A DNA stretch of 26,732 nt, taken from assembly GCA_050733695.1 (NCBI GenBank), contig JBOHTO010000082.1:1-26732 (forward strand). Direction: 5' to 3'. Numbering within the stretch: position 1 is the first letter of the stretch; each line of letters begins with the position of its first letter. Shown here in pieces: positions 22,887 to 26,732 of the stretch. Both the position numbers and the translations under genes were made by a program. Source of the DNA: JBOHTO01 sp050733695. GTDB lineage: Bacteria; Gemmatimonadota; Gemmatimonadetes; Gemmatimonadales; Gemmatimonadaceae. The notes below the pieces were generated by a model. That model was not told where the DNA came from and searched no databases. It worked only from the letters and a program-made list of their open reading frames with translations.

Positions 22887-23702
22887 TCAGCCCGCGCGGC
22901 GGAGCTCGATTCCTCCGTTCACGGTTTCAAGCTTGATGCGGCGTCCGCCGTTGCCGATCGTTGCCGTCAGCTCACGGCGGCTGATGCGCCCGGAGATGGT
23001 CATCGGGAAGTCCGTCTGCAGTCGCCCGTTGACCGTCGACATCTCGACCACCGCGTCGAGAGTGGCCGGTGCCGTGACGGTGATGGAGCCGTTCACCGTC
23101 GAGAACTCGAGGTCCTCGGTGCCAGGCATGGCGCCCATGGTCACGTCGATCGAGCCGTTGACCGTGGACGCGTCGACGGGTCCACCGCTCGTCGCCGCCT
23201 CGACCTCCCCGTTCACTGTCTTCACTACCACTTCGGCGGTCGCGCCGCTCACATCCAGGTCGCCGTTGACGGTGCTCGCGAGAACTCTGACCCCCGCGGG
23301 AAGGCGAACCGTGAACTCAACGCTCGTGTTGCCGTTGTTGCCGCGGCGACCGCTTCTCTTGTGGTCGTACCCACCAGCGTCGCAGGATGATCTCTCGCCC
23401 CACAGTGCGCAGATCGTGACACTGCTGCCATCGCGCAGCACCTCGAAGCGCACCTCGGGCCCGTCGTCATCCTCATCGCCGCGACGCGTGCGCTTCACTG
23501 CTGTGACCGCGGCGACGTCGCCGGTCGCCGGGAGCACGCGGATGTCCCCATTCATGTTGCGAATGCGCAGCCAGCTTCCGTCGGGGATGCTCCCCGTCCA
23601 CTCGAAGTCGTTGCCGCCGTCAGGCGCCTGACCGGTGGCGGAAGATGGAAACGCGACCGCTGCTGCGGTGCAAAGGACGAGAAAGGGGCGGATCGTCATC
23701 AT
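22887..23702 (-). CDS. DUF4097-type exported beta-solenoid protein (TVNG repeats)
   Basis: This 271-residue secreted or periplasmic protein has a signal peptide (IRPFLVLCTAAAVAFPSSATG). The mature chain is a ladder of short beta-strands of the DUF4097 ('putative adhesin') type. The motif TVNG recurs six times (ASTVNGDLDVS, KTVNGEVEAA, ASTVNGSIDVT, FSTVNGSITVT, MSTVNGRLQTD, LETVNGGIELR), preceded by one MNGDI. A charged loop and two cysteines (CALWGERSSCD) interrupt the first third. It is the last gene of the second sigma-factor operon and overlaps the related upstream gene by four bases. DUF4097 proteins elsewhere (LiaX, YvlB) belong to cell-envelope stress responses. The exact role is unknown. 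Confidence 0.85.
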   Translation of the reverse strand: MMTIRPFLVLCTAAAVAFPSSATGQAPDGGNDFEWTGSIPDGSWLRIRNMNGDIRVLPATGDVAAVTAVKRTRRGDEDDDGPEVRFEVLRDGSSVTICALWGERSSCDAGGYDHKRSGRRGNNGNTSVEFTVRLPAGVRVLASTVNGDLDVSGATAEVVVKTVNGEVEAATSGGPVDASTVNGSIDVTMGAMPGTEDLEFSTVNGSITVTAPATLDAVVEMSTVNGRLQTDFPMTISGRISRRELTATIGNGGRRIKLETVNGGIELRRAG

Positions 23703-24700
23703 CGGCCGTTGCTCCCGGTGCCGCTGCCGCGGCGCATGAGGTGGATGTCACCACTGAACGTCTCTACGTCGATTCTCGCCCCGCCGTTTCCAAGCGTGAA
23801 CTGGAAGCCATGTTTGCGCCTGTGTGCGCCGCCGCCCTCGTCGCCCGGCTGGATGGTGAGCGGGAAGTCACTGTCGATCTCGCCGCTGAATGTCTCGAGA
23901 GTGAGTAGCGCGCCCGCGCCCTGGGGCACGGCGAGCAGTATGTCGCCGGAGTGCGAGCCGAACTCGTAGCGCCCCGACGCCTCGAACGTTCCGTCGTACT
24001 CCACGTCGCCGCTCACCGTCTTCGCGCGCACGGAACCAGATCGGATCCCGCGGAGAGTGATGTCGCCGCTCACCGAGCCCGTCTCCACCGAGCCGGCGGC
24101 ATCCTCCACCCACACGTCTCCGCTGACAGAGTTCGCACGCACGGAGCCGGCCGTTGCCGCGCCGCTCGCGCTTGTCACGCGCACGACGCGTACACCGCCC
24201 GACACGCTCCCGGCGGTGACGCGATCTGCGGCACCCGCGACCTGGACTTCACCGCTCACGGAGCTCGCCTCCACCTCGCCGGCGATGTCGGTAGCGGTGA
24301 TGTCGCCGGATACGGCTCCCATGAGGACGCGCGTGCCCCGGGGCACAGAGATTTCGAACCATGTGTCGCCGATGTCGCCGTCCACGTCCTCGACCTCGAG
24401 CGAGATCCGGGAGGGCGATGCGTCCAGTTGCAGCTCGCCTTCCTCCGTGCTCGCGTGCAACTGGACGTCGTTCCGCGTCCAGCCGTTGACGATGATCTCA
24501 CCGGAGATGAGCGAGAGGTCGACGGTACCGCCGCGTGAGAGCGCGAGCGTGGTATCGATGCGGTCGGCGATCTCGCGCCCGGCCCGGTCGTCGTCCCGGT
24601 CATCCCGGTCGCGGCCTGCCTGTGCTTCGACAGGTACTGCCGCGGCCGCAATGGTGGTCAACGCCGCGAGGGCGACAAGTGCGTAGTGTCTCATGAGCAT
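23699..24700 (-). CDS. DUF4097-type exported beta-solenoid protein (VSG repeats)
   Basis: This 333-residue protein has a signal peptide (LVALAALTTIAAAAVPVEA before QAGRD) and a highly charged Asp/Arg stretch at about residues 30-43. About ten beta-rungs follow, marked by SG[DEG][IV] motifs: ISGEI, VSGDI, VSGEV, VSGGV, VSGDV, VSGDI, VSGDV, HSGDI, FSGEI and FSGDI. The rung spacing of about 20 residues matches DUF4097 beta-solenoids. The C-terminal part (FQFTLGNGGARIDVETFSGD) parallels the end of the downstream paralogue (TATIGNGGRRIKLETVNGG), indicating duplication. It starts 10 bases after the anti-sigma stop, so it is probably a direct target of the adjacent ECF sigma factor. Function is unknown beyond envelope location. 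Confidence 0.87.
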   Translation of the reverse strand: MLMRHYALVALAALTTIAAAAVPVEAQAGRDRDDRDDDRAGREIADRIDTTLALSRGGTVDLSLISGEIIVNGWTRNDVQLHASTEEGELQLDASPSRISLEVEDVDGDIGDTWFEISVPRGTRVLMGAVSGDITATDIAGEVEASSVSGEVQVAGAADRVTAGSVSGGVRVVRVTSASGAATAGSVRANSVSGDVWVEDAAGSVETGSVSGDITLRGIRSGSVRAKTVSGDVEYDGTFEASGRYEFGSHSGDILLAVPQGAGALLTLETFSGEIDSDFPLTIQPGDEGGGAHRRKHGFQFTLGNGGARIDVETFSGDIHLMRRGSGTGSNGR

Positions 24701-24710
24701 ATCCCCGGTA

Positions 24711-25580
24711 TCATGTGCGAGCCGGAAGCAGCGCGGCGATGCGCAGCAGATCCAGCTTCATGTCGAGTGTCGAGTTGAGCTGCTGCATCAGGAATGCGCT
24801 CGCCGTGTCGCGCGCAAGTGCCGCGCGGCTGTCGGCGATGGCGGCGTCGATCACCTGCAGGTTGCGCTCGAGCACAGCGACCGTCGCGGAGTCGAGCTGA
24901 TCGCGCCGCTCCAGGAGCAGCGTACGAAGACGGTCGATCTCGGGCGCGTACGCGGCCTCGATGCGCGACGGCGCGGCGAGGCCACGCATGGCCGGGTCGC
25001 GCGGGATGCTCGCGACGAGCGCCTCCGAGCGGGCACTCGTTGCCGGGAGTGGCTGGGGGTTCTCAGGCGGACGGTTCGTGCGAGCAGCAGCTTCCGGGGC
25101 GTCGTCGCTGGCGACGAGCGGCGTGGCCGCGGCACCCGCCGCCGTTCCCGTACCGGCCGCAGCATTCGGCGAGTCAGCCGAGTCCACGCTCGCGACGGTG
25201 CCGCTATTCGAACCGGCGCCCGCGGCGACGATGTACGTGATACCCGCCGTGGTGACGACCAGGGCCGCGGCGGCTGCCGTCACCCAGCGCGTGGACACGA
25301 ACCATCCGCGCCGCCCGCTGCCGCTCTCGCCGCCGAGCTCCACGACTGGCGTCTCGATGCGCGCGCGAATGCCGGGCCAGAGGTCGCGGGACGGCACGAG
25401 CACCGGAAGGGTCCCGGCACCCTCTGCAATGCGTCTCAGATCGGCGAGCAGCGACGCGCACGACTCGCAGCGCTCGGCGTGTGCGTCCAACTCCTCACGT
25501 GAAGCCGCGTCGAGATCAGCATCGATGTATTCGGACGCGCGCGTCTCGAATCGTTCGCAGTCCATCTGATTGCCGGTCAT
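24711..25580 (-). CDS. Zinc-finger anti-sigma factor, membrane-spanning
   Basis: This 289-residue protein has an N-terminal zinc-binding anti-sigma domain: C8, then H34-x3-C38-x2-C41 (HAERCESC). One transmembrane helix follows (about residues 97-119, TAAAAALVVTTAGITYIVAAG), then an external Ala/Pro/Ser/Thr-rich linker of about 100 residues. A helical C-terminal domain closes it (IDRLRTLLLERRDQLDSATV, then ERNLQVIDAAIADSRAALAR). The start is at 25580 because the ATGA overlaps the sigma stop by four bases and GGAG lies just upstream. The longer open frame to 26009 is a shadow of the sigma gene. It should hold the sigma factor at the membrane until the external part senses a signal; the helical end may be the sensor. 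Confidence 0.9.
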   Translation of the reverse strand: MTGNQMDCERFETRASEYIDADLDAASREELDAHAERCESCASLLADLRRIAEGAGTLPVLVPSRDLWPGIRARIETPVVELGGESGSGRRGWFVSTRWVTAAAAALVVTTAGITYIVAAGAGSNSGTVASVDSADSPNAAAGTGTAAGAAATPLVASDDAPEAAARTNRPPENPQPLPATSARSEALVASIPRDPAMRGLAAPSRIEAAYAPEIDRLRTLLLERRDQLDSATVAVLERNLQVIDAAIADSRAALARDTASAFLMQQLNSTLDMKLDLLRIAALLPART

Positions 25581-26143
25581 CTCTCCAGTGCCTCCCGCAG
25601 GAGCCGTCGCGCGCGGTGCAACTGCGCCTTGCACGCTCCCGATGTAACGCCGAGCATCACGGCGATCTCCTCGTGCTTGTAACCCTCCACGTCGTGGAGC
25701 ACGAACACCCGCCGCGCTCCCGGCGGCAGAAGTTCCACAGCCGCCTCCAGGTCCAGCCATCCGCCGGGGATCGACGCTCCCGCCGGAGTAGCGAGCGCCA
25801 GTGCGTCGTCGTCCTCTCCCGATCCATACCGACTGCGCTGCCGGCCCTCGGTCTTCCGCGCGTTCAGCACCACGTTCACCGCCAGGCGGTGCAGCCACGT
25901 GGAGAACGCGCTCTCGCCGCGAAAGAGCGACAGCTTCTCCCACGCACGGACAAAGACATCCTGCGTCAACTCTTCGGCCGCTTCGCGGTCCGCGGTCATG
26001 CGCACGCACACCGAGAACACGCGGTTCACGTTCGCCCGGTACAGCCGCTCGAATGCGTTTCGATCGCCGGCCGCGGCGAGCGCCACATCCGGATCGCCCG
26101 AGGGCCGAGTCGTGGAGCTTGTCGCCAGAATTGCCACTGCCAT
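25577..26143 (-). CDS. ECF-type RNA polymerase sigma factor (DUF4097 operon)
   Basis: This 188-residue sigma factor has region 2 at about residues 27-98 (NAFERLYRANVNRVFSVCVR, EAAEELTQDVFVRAWEKL, ESAFSTWLHRLAVNVVLNAR). Region 4 lies at about 135-186 (LLPPGARRVFVLHDVEGYKHEEIAVML, helix-turn-helix GVTSGACKAQLHRARRLLREAL). The group resembles RpoE-like ECF factors paired with zinc-finger anti-sigmas, which is what follows here with a four-base overlap. It heads an operon with two DUF4097 proteins. The ATG at 26143 lacks a clear ribosome site, and a nearby in-frame GTG (V3) is an alternative. No convincing ECF promoter is visible in the 184-base gap upstream, which is shared with the divergent protease gene. 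Confidence 0.93.
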   Translation of the reverse strand: MAVAILATSSTTRPSGDPDVALAAAGDRNAFERLYRANVNRVFSVCVRMTADREAAEELTQDVFVRAWEKLSLFRGESAFSTWLHRLAVNVVLNARKTEGRQRSRYGSGEDDDALALATPAGASIPGGWLDLEAAVELLPPGARRVFVLHDVEGYKHEEIAVMLGVTSGACKAQLHRARRLLREALER

Positions 26144-26274
26144 TCAGTAGGACATTCGGCTGGTTCCGGGGATGAGATACCGGACGGCGGGAGATGGTTT
26201 GAAAGCCGTCATGGTTGAAGCGGCGGTACGACAGAGCAAGGCGCGCGGTTTCAGCCGCACCGGCGCCCGCTGGA

Positions 26275-26304
26275 TTGATATCCTGCGCAGGCTTATGGTA
26301 CTAC
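26275..26304 (+). promoter_or_regulatory. Weak promoter candidate with embedded palindrome before the protease gene
   Basis: TTGATA (26275-26280) resembles a -35 box, and TACTAC 18 bases later is a poor -10. A perfect 10-base palindrome, CCTGCGCAGG (26282-26291), lies between them and could be an operator. The gap from 26144 to 26327 shows no other recognisable element. Confidence 0.2.
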
Positions 26305-26327
26305 TCGGCGCTTCGCCTGGAGTCATC

Positions 26328-26732
26328 ATGCCCGACGTGGGAACCTTTCGAATCACGATCGAGGTCGAGAATCCGATGCGTGCCGGTGAGCGTCGTTCTC
26401 TGTCCGGCGTGCTGGTCGACACCGGCGCCGAGCTGTCATGGGTGCCTGCCGGGATACTCGAATCGCTGGGAATCGAGAGGTATTCACTATGGCGATTCCG
26501 GCAGGCCAGTGGTACGGTCATCGAGCGGTGGACAGGGCCGGCGTTCATTCACGCAGCGGGGAAGCGAACGACGGATGACGTGGTTTTCGGCGAACCTGGT
26601 GATCTCGTGCGCCTGGGAGCGCGCTCCCTCGAAGGCCTCAACCTCCGTGTCGAGCCGACGACGAAACAACTGGTTGACGCCGGTCCGGTGCCGGCGGCGG
26701 CGGCGAGGGGGCGGGGTCAGGTCTTGTTTTGC
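26328..26732 (+). CDS. Retropepsin-like aspartyl protease, 3' partial at window end
   Basis: At least 135 residues are encoded, and no stop codon occurs before the window ends. The catalytic motif is LVDTGAELSWVP (about residues 30-41), followed by GILESLGIERYSLWRF. A beta-rich middle leads to a DDVVFGEPGDLVRLGARSLEGLNL block typical of small single-domain bacterial aspartyl proteases. These are thought to act as dimers. No signal peptide is present, so it is probably cytoplasmic. GGAG seven bases before the ATG at 26328 supports this start over an in-frame ATG at 26295. The natural C-terminus appears to lie near TKQLVDAGPVPAAAA; the last six complete codons come from the terminal repeat and may not be part of an ancestral protein. 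The gene is divergent from the second sigma operon. Confidence 0.75.
   Translation, partial: MPDVGTFRITIEVENPMRAGERRSLSGVLVDTGAELSWVPAGILESLGIERYSLWRFRQASGTVIERWTGPAFIHAAGKRTTDDVVFGEPGDLVRLGARSLEGLNLRVEPTTKQLVDAGPVPAAAARGRGQVLFC
26713..26732 (+). repeat. Terminal inverted repeat, right copy (20 nt)
   Basis: GGGGTCAGGTCTTGTTTTGC here is the exact inverted partner of 17-36. It follows the codons that look like the end of the aspartyl protease and occupies the last 20 bases of the window. See the left copy for interpretation. Confidence 0.75.

Noticed and set aside
26162..26170. GGAACC upstream of the second sigma gene as an ECF -35 element
   Set aside because: On the minus strand it lies too close to the start codon, and no CGTC-like -10 follows at 15-17 bases.
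26144..26548. Minus-strand open frame of 134 codons near the right end
   Set aside because: It is antisense to the aspartyl protease start, Ser/Arg/Thr-rich and without motifs.
1..26732. Integrated mobile element or complete plasmid bounded by the terminal inverted repeats
   Set aside because: The repeats flank ordinary chromosomal genes; there is no integrase, transposase, replication gene or composition change. A contig broken at a dispersed repeat is simpler.

Overview
This is a GC-rich (roughly two-thirds G+C by eye), gene-dense piece of a bacterial chromosome with about 28 protein genes, no rRNA or tRNA, no CRISPR array, no transposase and no phage genes. The gene families present (tripartite efflux parts, lipoproteins, OmpA, TolC, ECF sigma/anti-sigma pairs, DUF4097 and DUF4398 proteins, M42 peptidase, PHP-type DNA polymerase X) point to a diderm environmental bacterium. 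The protein style is most like Gemmatimonadota, but that assignment is inference from memory. Both ends of the window stop in the same 20-base sequence in inverted orientation, so the window looks like an assembly contig broken at a dispersed repeat.

Left arm (38-5452, minus strand): one tightly packed operon reads ECF sigma factor, zinc-finger-less anti-sigma, Spy/CpxP-type periplasmic sensor, TolC-like channel, MacA-like adaptor, MacB-like permease. The order resembles metal-resistance operons of the CnrYXH-CBA type, but the inner-membrane pump is an ABC-type permease. Its ATPase is not in the window. Next come an HD-domain protein, a 66-residue membrane peptide and a cyclophilin (5540-6955).

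Middle (7227-19795): an endonuclease III/DNA polymerase X repair operon; a gene of unknown function; a proline-iminopeptidase-like hydrolase; and a cardiolipin-synthase-like PLD protein with an altered first HKD motif. A HEAT-repeat protein on the plus strand converges on an M42 aminopeptidase. A four-helix membrane protein, a YtcJ-type amidohydrolase, a DUF4349 lipoprotein and a PA0069-type radical SAM protein follow, all on the minus strand. Two palindromic repeats of the ATTCCC-N8-GGGAAT type lie in the intergenic gaps at about 7.0 and 12.5 kb.

Right arm (19960-26732): a DUF4398 lipoprotein followed by a DUF4398-like/OmpA lipoprotein, an orphan XdhC with glycine-rich expansions, and an orphan pterin carbinolamine dehydratase, all on the plus strand. 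A second ECF operon on the minus strand reads sigma, zinc-finger anti-sigma, and two DUF4097 exported proteins. Divergent from it is an aspartyl protease whose reading frame runs off the right end through the terminal repeat.

The window therefore carries two separate sigma/anti-sigma modules, each co-transcribed with its probable envelope effectors, plus scattered envelope and DNA-repair housekeeping genes. All functions are read from motifs by eye; no database search was possible.
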